The notes beneath the pieces were generated by a model. It worked only from the letters and a program-made list of their open reading frames with translations, ran no database searches and was not told the DNA's origin. Both the position numbers and the translations under genes were made by a program. Below are positions 1 through 5,151 of a stretch of 10,886 nucleotides of DNA, piece by piece; positions within the stretch are counted from its first letter, which is position 1, and each line of letters opens with the position of its first letter. The DNA comes from Alphaproteobacteria bacterium (lineage in GTDB: Bacteria > Pseudomonadota > Alphaproteobacteria > ATCC43930 > CGMCC-115725), in assembly GCA_028866355.1 (NCBI GenBank), contig JAGWIH010000044.1:1-10886 (forward strand), read 5' to 3'.

Positions 1-254
1 TAAATACGCCCGGTGAAGCGCCCGCCGATCCGCACGTCGTTGGCGATGATGTCGCCTTCGACGTAGCCACCAGCGCCGATGACCAAACGGTCGGCGGTGA
101 TCTGCCCGTTAACGTGGCCGTCGATGTGGACGATTCCGGTCGTCTCCAACCGGCCCCTGACGGTGAGGGCCTTGCCGAGATGCGACGCAGAAAATTCGGC
201 ACCGTTGTTACCAAGCGGCACCGGTGCTAACGCAACCTGCGACAACGCGGGCAT
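1..254 (-). CDS. Bactofilin (polymer-forming cytoskeletal protein), 5' part only
   Basis: The first 84 codons of a bactofilin gene; the 3' part lies beyond position 1. Bactofilins form nucleotide-independent filaments at the membrane and often organise peptidoglycan enzymes. After about 25 poorly conserved residues the translation enters the short-period beta-helix pattern of the family: LTVRGRLETTGIVHIDGHVNG, then a DRLVIG segment, then EGDIIANDVRIGGRFTGRI. The glycine spacing and the VEGDI..NDVRIGG.FTG signature are typical of the DUF583/bactofilin core. The ATG at 254 is the only start I see after an in-frame stop at 273-275. The Shine-Dalgarno is weak. It follows the TPR gene on the same strand after a 169-base gap in which I see no clear terminator or promoter. 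A peptidoglycan-acting RlpA two genes upstream fits the role. Domain confidence is high; the rest of the protein cannot be judged. Confidence 0.82.
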   Translation of the reverse strand, partial: MPALSQVALAPVPLGNNGAEFSASHLGKALTVRGRLETTGIVHIDGHVNGQITADRLVIGAGGYVEGDIIANDVRIGGRFTGRI

Positions 255-423
255 GACAATACCAACCCCAGGTCAAACAGACCCCCGCTAGCGCCCGTCC
301 CCCGCCAGCAACGATCGGATCGTAACGTAGAGTCGCGCGGCGCAGCAAGCTGGTTACGCGCGCATTTTAGGTTTCGGGCTCGGTTGATACCGGCCGCGCG
401 CCAATCCGGTTGACGCGAAGCGT

Positions 424-1344
424 TTAGGGGCTGGCAATCCCCGGGTCGATCTGCTCGGCCTTGGCAATGTCGGCGGCGCCGGCCTTGCTGTCGCCATCCC
501 GTTGCCGCGCGAGACCCCGGTTGTAATAGGCGGCGGCGTAGCTCGGGTTGATCTCGATCGCCCGGTTGTAATCGGCGACGGCGCGGTCGTCGTGCCCCTG
601 TCGCGCCAGGGCGAGCCCCCGATTGTTGAAAGCGAATGCCGAATTCGGCTCAAGCTTGAGCGCGGCATCGTAATCGGCGATGGCGTCGGCGTATTGCCCT
701 TTGGCGGCGTGGGCAAGCCCGCGATTGTTGAGCACAGTGGCCGAGTTCGGCTCGAGCTTGAGCGCGGCATCGTAATCCGCGATGGCTTGGTCGTATTGAC
801 CGTGGCCGGCATAGGCATTGCCGCGATCGAAGACGATGGCGGCGCTGGGCGCGATTTTGAGCGCCGCATTGTAGTCGGCGATCGCGCGGTCGAATTGCTT
901 CAGCTTCGCATAGGCAAGACCACGACTGTCGAGCGTCGGCGCGTCGTTCGGCCGGAGTATCAGGGCATGGCTATAAGCGTCGATGGCGCGGTCGTACGCG
1001 CCGTTACTGGCATAAGCAAGGCCGAGGTTGGTGAAAGCGGTTGCGTCGTCGGGATTGAGCTTTGTGGCCTGCTCGTAGTCCGCGATGGCGTGATCGAAAT
1101 TGTGTTCCGCCGCGTAGGCATTGCCGCGATTATCGTAGGCAGCCGCGAGATTGATCGGATCGAGTGCATTCGACCCGATCAGCGCGCCGCACGTGTCGAT
1201 GCGCACGGCCGGCGTGGTATCGTCCCCGCCAGCGCACTGATCGAATTGCCGCGCAAGTTGCGGCGACACCGGTGCGCCCAAGAGCCCGATCGCGAGCAAG
1301 GCGGCAGCGGGAGAAGGGCTGGATGTACGACGAGCGTTCGACAT
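424..1344 (-). CDS. Secreted tetratricopeptide-repeat protein
   Basis: A 306-residue protein that is probably exported: a hydrophobic stretch at about residues 12-25 follows basic residues. Two cysteines (about C37 and C52) in a DQC...IDTC arrangement could form a periplasmic disulfide before the repeats. From about residue 68 to 304 there are seven consecutive 34-residue TPR units (the fourth one residue short), each with the RG.AY....YD.AI.DY..A..L.P pattern. TPR arrays bind peptides or partner proteins; no catalytic domain is present, so a scaffold role is inferred. I chose the ATG at 1344. An in-frame TTG at 1365 would add seven residues, but neither site has a good Shine-Dalgarno. The start lies 33 bases after the rlpA stop, so the pair is probably co-transcribed and perhaps coupled. 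Repeats 4-6 are nearly identical in DNA, suggesting recent internal duplication or homogenisation. Confidence 0.9.
   Translation of the reverse strand: MSNARRTSSPSPAAALLAIGLLGAPVSPQLARQFDQCAGGDDTTPAVRIDTCGALIGSNALDPINLAAAYDNRGNAYAAEHNFDHAIADYEQATKLNPDDATAFTNLGLAYASNGAYDRAIDAYSHALILRPNDAPTLDSRGLAYAKLKQFDRAIADYNAALKIAPSAAIVFDRGNAYAGHGQYDQAIADYDAALKLEPNSATVLNNRGLAHAAKGQYADAIADYDAALKLEPNSAFAFNNRGLALARQGHDDRAVADYNRAIEINPSYAAAYYNRGLARQRDGDSKAGAADIAKAEQIDPGIASP
638..786. repeat. Near-identical TPR-coding repeat units, 102-bp period
   Basis: Two 47-bp segments, 638-684 and 740-786, differ at only three positions by my count and are offset by exactly 102 bp, one 34-residue TPR unit. They encode the ADYDAALKLEPNSA part of successive repeats. 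Other repeats in the gene match at protein level but less well in DNA. This could support repeat-number variation by recombination or slippage. Confidence 0.75.
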
Positions 1345-1377
1345 GATGGAGCCAGCACGCAGCAAATCGTCGTGCGT

Positions 1378-1845
1378 TCAGCGGTCGGCGACCGGTGGAT
1401 CGTTACGAACGATCTCGATCGAGACGGGCGCGAGGCCTTTATGCTTCATATCGAGCTTGGCCGCAGCCTCGGGTGTGAGATCGATCATCCGGCCGTGCAC
1501 GTAAGGGCCCCGGTCGTTGATCCGCACCACCACCGACCGACCGTTGCGCAGGTTGGTGACGCGCACGGTCGTATTGAAGGGGAGGGTCCGCGAAGCCGCC
1601 GCCATTCTGTCGGGCTTGAATTTCTCGCCGTTTGCGGTTTGGTGGAACATTGGACCGCCATACCACGACGCGACGCCCATGTGCATCTTGCCCTGCTGGT
1701 GGCACACCAATAGATGGGGATCAGGCGGCAAAGCTGCCCTGACACTCGTGCGGCCGATCGTGACGTTTGGCAGCGACCTCACCCCGCCGACAATTGCGGC
1801 GAGCGATCCGACGATCAATCCGGCGACGAGGCTAATGCGCGGCAT
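1378..1845 (-). CDS. rlpA: RlpA-family double-psi beta-barrel protein (septal ring lytic transglycosylase-like)
   Basis: A 155-residue RlpA-family protein. Characterised RlpA cleaves denuded glycan strands in septal peptidoglycan. Residues about 4-24 form a signal or anchor helix; unlike classical RlpA there is no lipobox cysteine near it. The double-psi beta-barrel spans about 57-147, with GVASWYGG (57-64), QTANGE.F (69-76), RTLPFNTTVRVTNLRNGRSV (86-105) and RINDRGPY..GRMIDL (108-123). The Asp of NDRGP (D111) is present. The position before RTLP, often His in RlpA as I recall it, is Ser here (S85). There is no C-terminal SPOR domain, so septal recruitment through denuded glycans is not expected from this protein alone. 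It is the first gene of a likely rlpA-TPR transcript downstream of tRNA-Ser. The ATG at 1845 is preceded by a GGATC about nine bases away. Family certain; enzymatic activity not. Confidence 0.9.
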   Translation of the reverse strand: MPRISLVAGLIVGSLAAIVGGVRSLPNVTIGRTSVRAALPPDPHLLVCHQQGKMHMGVASWYGGPMFHQTANGEKFKPDRMAAASRTLPFNTTVRVTNLRNGRSVVVRINDRGPYVHGRMIDLTPEAAAKLDMKHKGLAPVSIEIVRNDPPVADR

Positions 1846-1858
1846 GGGGTGATCCGTG

Positions 1859-1883
1859 AACGCGGCAGCCGCGTATAGGTTCC
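1859..1883 (-). promoter_or_regulatory. EcfG-like (general stress sigma factor) promoter motif upstream of rlpA
   Basis: On the minus strand, GGAAC (1883-1879), 16 bases, then CGTT (1862-1859). This matches the alphaproteobacterial EcfG consensus (GGAAC, 16-17 bases, CGTT) at all nine bases. It lies in the gap between tRNA-Ser and rlpA and points at rlpA. Oddity: the ATG at 1845 is only 13 bases past the motif, so the transcript would have a leader of only a few bases. Either translation is nearly leaderless, or the match is fortuitous. Confidence 0.45.
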
Positions 1884-1944
1884 AAACCCATACTGATCGG
1901 TTGGCGCACGACGCCGACGATGCCGCAAAAATTGGGAAGATTTA

Positions 1945-2034
1945 TGGCGGATGGGGTGGGATTCGAACCCACGACACGGTTGCCCGTGTGCCGGTTTTCA
2001 AGACCGGTGCCTTAAACCGCTCGGCCACCCATCC
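1945..2034 (-). tRNA. tRNA-Ser (anticodon UGA)
   Basis: A 90-nt class II tRNA read on the minus strand. The acceptor stem is GGATGGG/CCCATCC. The anticodon stem CCGGT/ACCGG encloses the loop CTTGAAA, giving anticodon TGA (serine UCA codons). A long variable arm (CACGGGCAACCGTG) is followed by the T-arm GTGGG-TTCGAAT-CCCAC. The discriminator is G and the 3' CCA is encoded (1947-1945). The anticodon region is almost identical to that of E. coli serT as I recall it. No integrase or duplicated 3' end is visible, so nothing suggests use as an attachment site. Confidence 0.96.
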
Positions 2035-2081
2035 GGCATTCTTGATAACAGACGCACCGCGCCGCGCCTATTCCTGTGACC

Positions 2082-2087
2082 ATTGTA
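2082..2087 (-). promoter_or_regulatory. Possible -10 box for tRNA-Ser
   Basis: On the minus strand a TACAAT hexamer lies about 48 bases upstream of the mature tRNA 5' end, a reasonable distance for a short 5' leader. I find no convincing -35 element at 16-18 bases spacing, so the call is weak. Confidence 0.3.
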
Positions 2088-2297
2088 GCGGAAATGTGCG
2101 TGAAACCGCGCGATTGGCATTTTGGTTTGATCCCGTGAAAGCACGGATCGCGAACCGAGAGACCCGAGACCAAGAGCGCCGCTCTCGCCATCGTACTCAC
2201 CGCGCCTTAAAATGGGCGCTCACCTCGTCCAATCGGCAAAGGCCGCCATTGCGCGCCCTTCCGGTTGGGTGCGCTGTCGCTCCTCAGAGTCCAGGTC

Positions 2298-2684
2298 GTG
2301 CTTTCGCAGAAACTCGAAAGATTTCTCAGAACTTCAATTCGCTCGGTGTGGGATGTCGAGCTGCTGCTGCTGCTGCGCAAAGAGCGGGCGCGTTCCTGGA
2401 CGACCGGCGAGCTGGTGCGCCAGCTGAGGGCGAGCAGTCTGGTGGTGAGCGACGCCCTCGTCGCGCTGCAGCGGATCGATCTCGTGGGGCGCGAGGCTGC
2501 TGATGACCGCTTCACGTATCGCCCGGCGACAGACGAGCTAGCCCAAATCGTCGACGACCTGGCCGCGACATATGCAAGCGAACCGGCGTCCATCATGCAC
2601 GTCATCTGGTCGACGCCGCGTACGAACATCCAGACCTTTGCCGACGCTTTCAGACTCCGGAAGGACAACGACGATGGCTCTTAA
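2298..2684 (+). CDS. Small winged-helix-like protein upstream of DUF5985-like genes
   Basis: About 128 residues, no membrane segment. Residues about 19-80 read as a helix-turn-helix/winged-helix fold: DVELLLLLRKER, then WTTGELVRQLR, then SSLVVSDALVALQRIDLV (recognition-helix position), then a short wing (DDRFTYRP). Residues 80-95 form a helix. The C-terminal TNIQTFADAFRLRKD resembles the tail of a family I recall sitting upstream of DUF5985 genes in Proteobacteria; I know no name or function for it. I prefer the GTG at 2298 (AGAG eight bases upstream, and the protein then begins like its relatives). A TTG at 2265 would add 11 residues but has no Shine-Dalgarno. The stop overlaps the next gene by 11 bases, implying translational coupling. 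A regulator role is inferred from fold and position only. A run of five CTG codons (about 2361-2375) is just part of a Leu-rich helix. Confidence 0.8.
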   Translation: MLSQKLERFLRTSIRSVWDVELLLLLRKERARSWTTGELVRQLRASSLVVSDALVALQRIDLVGREAADDRFTYRPATDELAQIVDDLAATYASEPASIMHVIWSTPRTNIQTFADAFRLRKDNDDGS

Positions 2685-2952
2685 CCTGATTAGCGTTCCG
2701 TCGGCGATCTACGTGCTGTGCATTCTCACATGCCTCATGGCGACATTGCTCTTGCTGCAAAGTTTCGCGCGCAGCAGGTCGCCCGTGCTGTTATGGAGCG
2801 CCTTATCGTTCATCGCACTGACCGTCAACAACGTGTTGCTCTTTGCCGACTTCATAACGCCCACCGTGCTCGACTTGCGGCCGGAACGCGCAGGGTCGGC
2901 GTTGCTCGCGGTGGCGCTTCTGCTCTACGGCTTTATTTGGGAAATCGATTGA
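2674..2952 (+). CDS. DUF5985-like small membrane protein, first copy
   Basis: A 92-residue integral membrane protein with three predicted helices (about 8-30, 37-59 and 72-88) separated by short polar loops, including FARSRSP (31-37). The second helix carries LLWSALSFIALTVNN, which aligns with FFALFSAAFGLLAAN of the next gene. I take both as members of the DUF5985 family, usually found as adjacent pairs. The ATG at 2674 has a strong GGAAGGA Shine-Dalgarno inside the upstream gene and overlaps its end by 11 bases. The stop is seven bases before the next start. Biochemical role unknown; the shared operon with a winged-helix-like protein suggests a small membrane signalling or transport unit. 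Family assignment is from memory of the pattern. Confidence 0.8.
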   Translation: MALNLISVPSAIYVLCILTCLMATLLLLQSFARSRSPVLLWSALSFIALTVNNVLLFADFITPTVLDLRPERAGSALLAVALLLYGFIWEID

Positions 2953-2959
2953 GGGCCCG

Positions 2960-3232
2960 ATGGATCAAACATTGCACTTCGCGGATGGCGCGCTGACGGC
3001 GGGGTTTCTCGTCTTGGCGCTGTTCTTCCTCAAGTTCTGGCGCCGGACGCGTGACGGGTTTTTCGCGCTTTTCTCGGCCGCCTTTGGTTTGCTGGCGGCC
3101 AACGCGATCGGATCAGCGCTGACCGGTCCGCACAGCGAAGATACCGACCCGTCTATCTACTTGCTGAGGCTTTTTGCCTTCGTCCTGATCATCATCGCTA
3201 TTGTTCGCAAGAACGTCGCCGTCAGGCGCTGA
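2960..3232 (+). CDS. DUF5985-like small membrane protein, second copy
   Basis: A 90-residue protein with three predicted membrane helices (about 8-26, 33-53 and 66-83) and a basic C-terminus (VRKNVAVRR). It is a diverged paralogue of the preceding gene: both have an R-rich loop, then a helix with S-A-x-F-x-x-L-x-x-N, then an acidic/polar loop and a final hydrophobic helix. GAGGG seven bases upstream of the ATG supports this start. Its stop is only seven bases from the stop of the convergent cupredoxin gene, with no visible terminator between, so the two transcripts probably overlap at their 3' ends. Function unknown. Confidence 0.85.
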   Translation: MDQTLHFADGALTAGFLVLALFFLKFWRRTRDGFFALFSAAFGLLAANAIGSALTGPHSEDTDPSIYLLRLFAFVLIIIAIVRKNVAVRR

Positions 3233-3239
3233 CGATTTC

Positions 3240-3641
3240 TTACTGCACGACGACGGTACCGAGCATGCCGCCAGATTCGTGATGGGTGCAGAAATAACGA
3301 TAGGTGCCGGGTCTATCGAAGGTGTGGAGATAGACTTCGCCGGCGGCGATATCGCCCGATGCGAAGGGCTGAACGGCGGGCGGTAGCGCGGCATCGCCGG
3401 CTTTCGCCGCGGCCTTGGAATCGAAGCTGACCGAGTGCGTGATCGGCGACGTATTGCGCCACTCGACGGCCTGTCCGGCTTTGACGGTTACGGTTGCGGG
3501 CGTGAAGCTTTCGAAGCCCATGTCGACGACGGCGGCCGCGCGCGCGTCCGGGGGGCCATGCGCGGGACCGCCGACGCCACAGCCGGCCACGGGCAGAGCG
3601 ATGGCCAGCACCACGATCAATTGCCGTCGGAAAATCGTCAT
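3240..3641 (-). CDS. Cupredoxin-domain lipoprotein (plastocyanin-like type-1 copper site)
   Basis: A 133-residue protein. Residues 1-21 are a lipoprotein signal with lipobox VAGC (C21), so it is probably membrane-anchored in the periplasm. The cupredoxin fold covers about 36-133, with SFTPATVTVKAGQAVEWRN, then THSVSF and PGTYRYFCTHHESGGM. The four type-1 copper ligands are visible: H69, C118, H121 and M126, with the C-x2-H-x4-M spacing of plastocyanin. It could carry electrons or bind copper; no partner oxidase or reductase is in the window. I start at the ATG at 3641 because it begins exactly at the signal peptide; a longer reading to 3872 adds only non-conserved sequence. It lies 40 bases downstream of the DUF6726-like gene on the same strand, so the two may be co-transcribed. 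Confidence 0.9.
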   Translation of the reverse strand: MTIFRRQLIVVLAIALPVAGCGVGGPAHGPPDARAAAVVDMGFESFTPATVTVKAGQAVEWRNTSPITHSVSFDSKAAAKAGDAALPPAVQPFASGDIAAGEVYLHTFDRPGTYRYFCTHHESGGMLGTVVVQ

Positions 3642-3681
3642 CGTGCCGACGACGTAACCCAGGCCGGCGCTCGCGGGCAAA

Positions 3682-3867
3682 TCACGAACGTGAGATCGGA
3701 TCCGGATCGATGACGTTGGCACAGGCGTCGGTCGGCGTCGCCGCGACATCGCCGACCAGCGGCACGGCTTTGATGACGCCCGAGCTGACCCGACAGGGTG
3801 CGGCGACAATGCCGCAGCTTCCGAGAACAACCGCCGCTGCGAGCAGAAGGCAAAATCGTGCGAGCAT
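3682..3867 (-). CDS. Small DUF6726-like lipoprotein
   Basis: 61 residues. A basic start and hydrophobic stretch (residues 3-15) end in the lipobox LGSC (C18), predicting a lipid-anchored periplasmic peptide of about 44 residues. The mature part contains PCRV, then AVPLVGDVAATPTDACANVID. This pattern (two cysteines, C25 and C49, around a hydrophobic PxVGD core) is what I recall for the DUF6726 family in Alphaproteobacteria; no function is known to me. Start chosen at the ATG at 3867; an in-frame ATG four codons upstream is possible. Neither has a strong Shine-Dalgarno. First gene of a probable two-gene unit with the cupredoxin. A GGAAC-type promoter-like motif lies 37 bases upstream. Confidence 0.75.
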   Translation of the reverse strand: MLARFCLLLAAAVVLGSCGIVAAPCRVSSGVIKAVPLVGDVAATPTDACANVIDPDPISRS

Positions 3868-3903
3868 GGCAATCACCATCAACGATGGACCGTTCGGTAA
3901 CCG

Positions 3904-3928
3904 GACGCGGCCGCGCCCAATAAGTTCC
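3904..3928 (-). promoter_or_regulatory. Near-match EcfG-like promoter motif upstream of lipoprotein pair
   Basis: On the minus strand, GGAAC (3928-3924), 16 bases, then CGTC (3907-3904). That is one mismatch from the EcfG consensus CGTT in the -10 part. The position, about 37 bases before the ATG at 3867, gives a normal leader of roughly 30 bases. Same spacing as the perfect motif before rlpA. Confidence 0.35.
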
Positions 3929-4084
3929 AATCGAGCGGTACCGTCACAGCTTTTCTACTGCGCCTATTGGCACAACAGCCGTCGGCGCCGACCGGCATAC
4001 CGGGGTGCGACTGATGATTTGCCGGGCAAATCGGCCGGTCCTTCAGCGCCTTAAAAGCGCCATGAAGCGCCGGCGATATCATTG

Positions 4085-4121
4085 CGGTACGCCCTTGCGC
4101 TGGGCGCGGTTTCGGGTACCG
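4085..4121. other. Potential stem-loop upstream of Spy-like gene
   Basis: CGGTAC (4085-4090) pairs with GTACCG (4116-4121). Directly inside it, GCCC (4091-4094) pairs with GGGC (4102-4105) around a TTGCGCT loop, leaving a 10-base bulge on one side. No T-run follows, so it is not an intrinsic terminator in either direction. It could be a 5' leader element or a binding site, or chance in GC-rich DNA. Confidence 0.3.
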
Positions 4122-4203
4122 TGCGTCGGCGTGGACCTAACCGTCATAGTTTGATTTTGATTGTGCGCCCCTTCAGCCCCCAACAAACAACCCTGAGGCT
4201 CAT

Positions 4204-4776
4204 ATGATCGAATCTTCCAAGCGACATGGCACCTTTGCCGCCGTAGTGGCGCTGACCGGTGCCTTGTTGGTCGTTCCCGCGCTTGCGCAAACCACGATGC
4301 CGAGCGCGCCGCCGCCGACACCGCCAACCGCCGCGCCGAGCGCCATGCCGGCAGCGCCGACCACCAAAGCCGCTCCCAAGAAAACCAGCAAACGGCTCAG
4401 TGGCGTCGACGCCCGCATTGCCAGCCTGCATAAGCGCCTGAAGATCACCGCGGCGCAGGAACCGCAATGGCAGCAGGTCGCGCAGGTGATGCGCGATAAC
4501 GCCGCACAGATCGAACAGCTGGTCAAAGATCGAAACGCCAAGCTGAAGACCATGACCGCGGTCGACAATCTGCAGACCTATTCCGACATCGCGCAGGCGC
4601 ATGCGGACGGGCTGAAGAAATTGGTGCCGGTGTTCGACACGCTCTACGGTTCGATGTCGGACGCGCAGAAGAAGACCGCCGACGAAGTCTTCCGCGGTAT
4701 CGCCGAGCGCCATGCGATGCACAAGGCGGCACCGAAGCCCGCGGCGCCCGCGGCGCCGGCTCCGTCGCAACACTAA
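4204..4776 (+). CDS. Spy/CpxP-like periplasmic protein (LTXXQ-type)
   Basis: 190 residues with a Sec signal peptide cleaved near ALA|QT (28/29). Residues 32-62 are a Pro/Ala/Thr-rich low-complexity linker ending in basic residues. The core, about 66-171, is all-helical and Spy/CpxP-like: RIASLHKRLKITAAQEPQWQ (71-90) and LYGSMSDAQKKTADEVF (147-163) correspond to the two LTxxQ-type motifs. Residues 174-190 are another Ala/Pro tail. Spy and CpxP are periplasmic chaperone-like or stress-sensing proteins; the family in Alphaproteobacteria is broad, so this may not be a true Spy orthologue. GAGG about seven bases before the ATG supports the start. The next gene begins 10 bases after the stop, implying an operon ending at the terminator at 5097. 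Confidence 0.85.
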   Translation: MIESSKRHGTFAAVVALTGALLVVPALAQTTMPSAPPPTPPTAAPSAMPAAPTTKAAPKKTSKRLSGVDARIASLHKRLKITAAQEPQWQQVAQVMRDNAAQIEQLVKDRNAKLKTMTAVDNLQTYSDIAQAHADGLKKLVPVFDTLYGSMSDAQKKTADEVFRGIAERHAMHKAAPKPAAPAAPAPSQH

Positions 4777-4786
4777 GGGGCGTCGG

Positions 4787-5068
4787 ATGAAAAACCGGAT
4801 CAACCCGCTAGGCCGCGCTGTTCTGGCGGTGGCGGTGGTTGCCGTCATGGTCGGCGGCACCGCGACTGCCTTCGCCCAGGATTACGACCGTGGTCATTAC
4901 GGTTACGGCGGCGACGACCACGACTGGCACGACCACGATCACCATCCGCCGCCCGGCTATTATGCGCCACGCTACTATTATCAGGCACCGCCGCCGGTGG
5001 TGTACGCACCGCCACCGCAATACTACGCCCCGCCGGTCGATCTGTTCTTCTCGATCGGTATTCACTGA
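4787..5068 (+). CDS. Secreted His/Asp-rich, Tyr/Pro-rich small protein
   Basis: 93 residues. A signal peptide (hydrophobic 11-29, cleavage near AFA|QD) leaves a mature protein of about 63 residues with two biased parts: a His/Asp/Gly segment (about 31-53, DDHDWHDHDHH) and a Tyr/Pro segment (54-83, with repeated YYAP and APPP). It ends in a short hydrophobic strand, VDLFFSIGIH. The His cluster could bind divalent metal; the Pro/Tyr part resembles the PXPV-type repeats of many secreted proteobacterial proteins. No enzyme fold is recognisable. AAGGGG about seven bases upstream supports the ATG at 4787. It follows the Spy-like gene by 10 bases and is closed by an intrinsic terminator, so it is probably expressed with the Spy-like protein. 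Confidence 0.85.
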   Translation: MKNRINPLGRAVLAVAVVAVMVGGTATAFAQDYDRGHYGYGGDDHDWHDHDHHPPPGYYAPRYYYQAPPPVVYAPPPQYYAPPVDLFFSIGIH

Positions 5069-5096
5069 GACGAATAGCCCGATTAGGGCTGCAAGG

Positions 5097-5127
5097 AAGC
5101 CGCGCGTAAACCGCGCGGCTTTTTGTT
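5097..5127 (+). terminator. Intrinsic terminator of the Spy-like operon
   Basis: A perfect 10-bp stem AAGCCGCGCG (5097-5106) / CGCGCGGCTT (5112-5121) with loop TAAAC runs into a T-tract (5120-5124, then GTT). It lies 29 bases after the stop of the His-rich protein gene. A smaller stem, AGCCC/GGGCT (5076-5080 and 5086-5090), sits directly before it. The T-tract is on one side only, so it acts mainly rightward. Confidence 0.92.
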
Positions 5128-5151
5128 GGGAACGAGAGATGTGGCGGTGCG

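Larger units (their letters stand above)
3868..4203. other. 336-base non-coding gap between divergent genes
   Basis: This stretch separates the minus-strand lipoprotein pair from the plus-strand Spy-like gene, so it should hold promoters for both. It contains an EcfG-like motif facing left (3904-3928), a potential stem-loop (4085-4121) and an AT-richer patch at 4146-4165 just before the Spy-like gene. I find no convincing -35/-10 pair for the rightward gene. An Arg-rich 46-codon reading frame at 4014-4154 has at most a marginal GGGG before its start and no recognisable features; I do not call it. Confidence 0.5.

Noticed and set aside
502..1713. 403-codon open frame on the plus strand opposite the TPR and rlpA genes
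   Set aside because: It runs antisense through two genes with clear domains. Its own repeats (IVIGDG-like) mirror the TPR DNA repeats, and no family is recognisable.
1945..2034. tRNA-Ser as an integration site for a genomic island
   Set aside because: No integrase, no duplicated tRNA 3' end and no change in gene character on either side.
1856..2503. 215-codon plus-strand frame containing a GGIRTHD...FKTGALNRSATHP segment
   Set aside because: That segment is the well-known spurious translation of an antisense tRNA-Ser gene; the frame crosses the tRNA and the winged-helix gene.
4014..4154. 46-codon Arg-rich frame in the gap before the Spy-like gene
   Set aside because: Only a marginal GGGG before the start, no hydrophobic or conserved pattern, and composition typical of random GC-rich sequence.
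4144..4860. 238-codon minus-strand frame opposite the Spy-like gene
   Set aside because: Arg/Gly-rich low-complexity translation with no recognisable domain; the plus strand has signal peptide, motifs and ribosome site.
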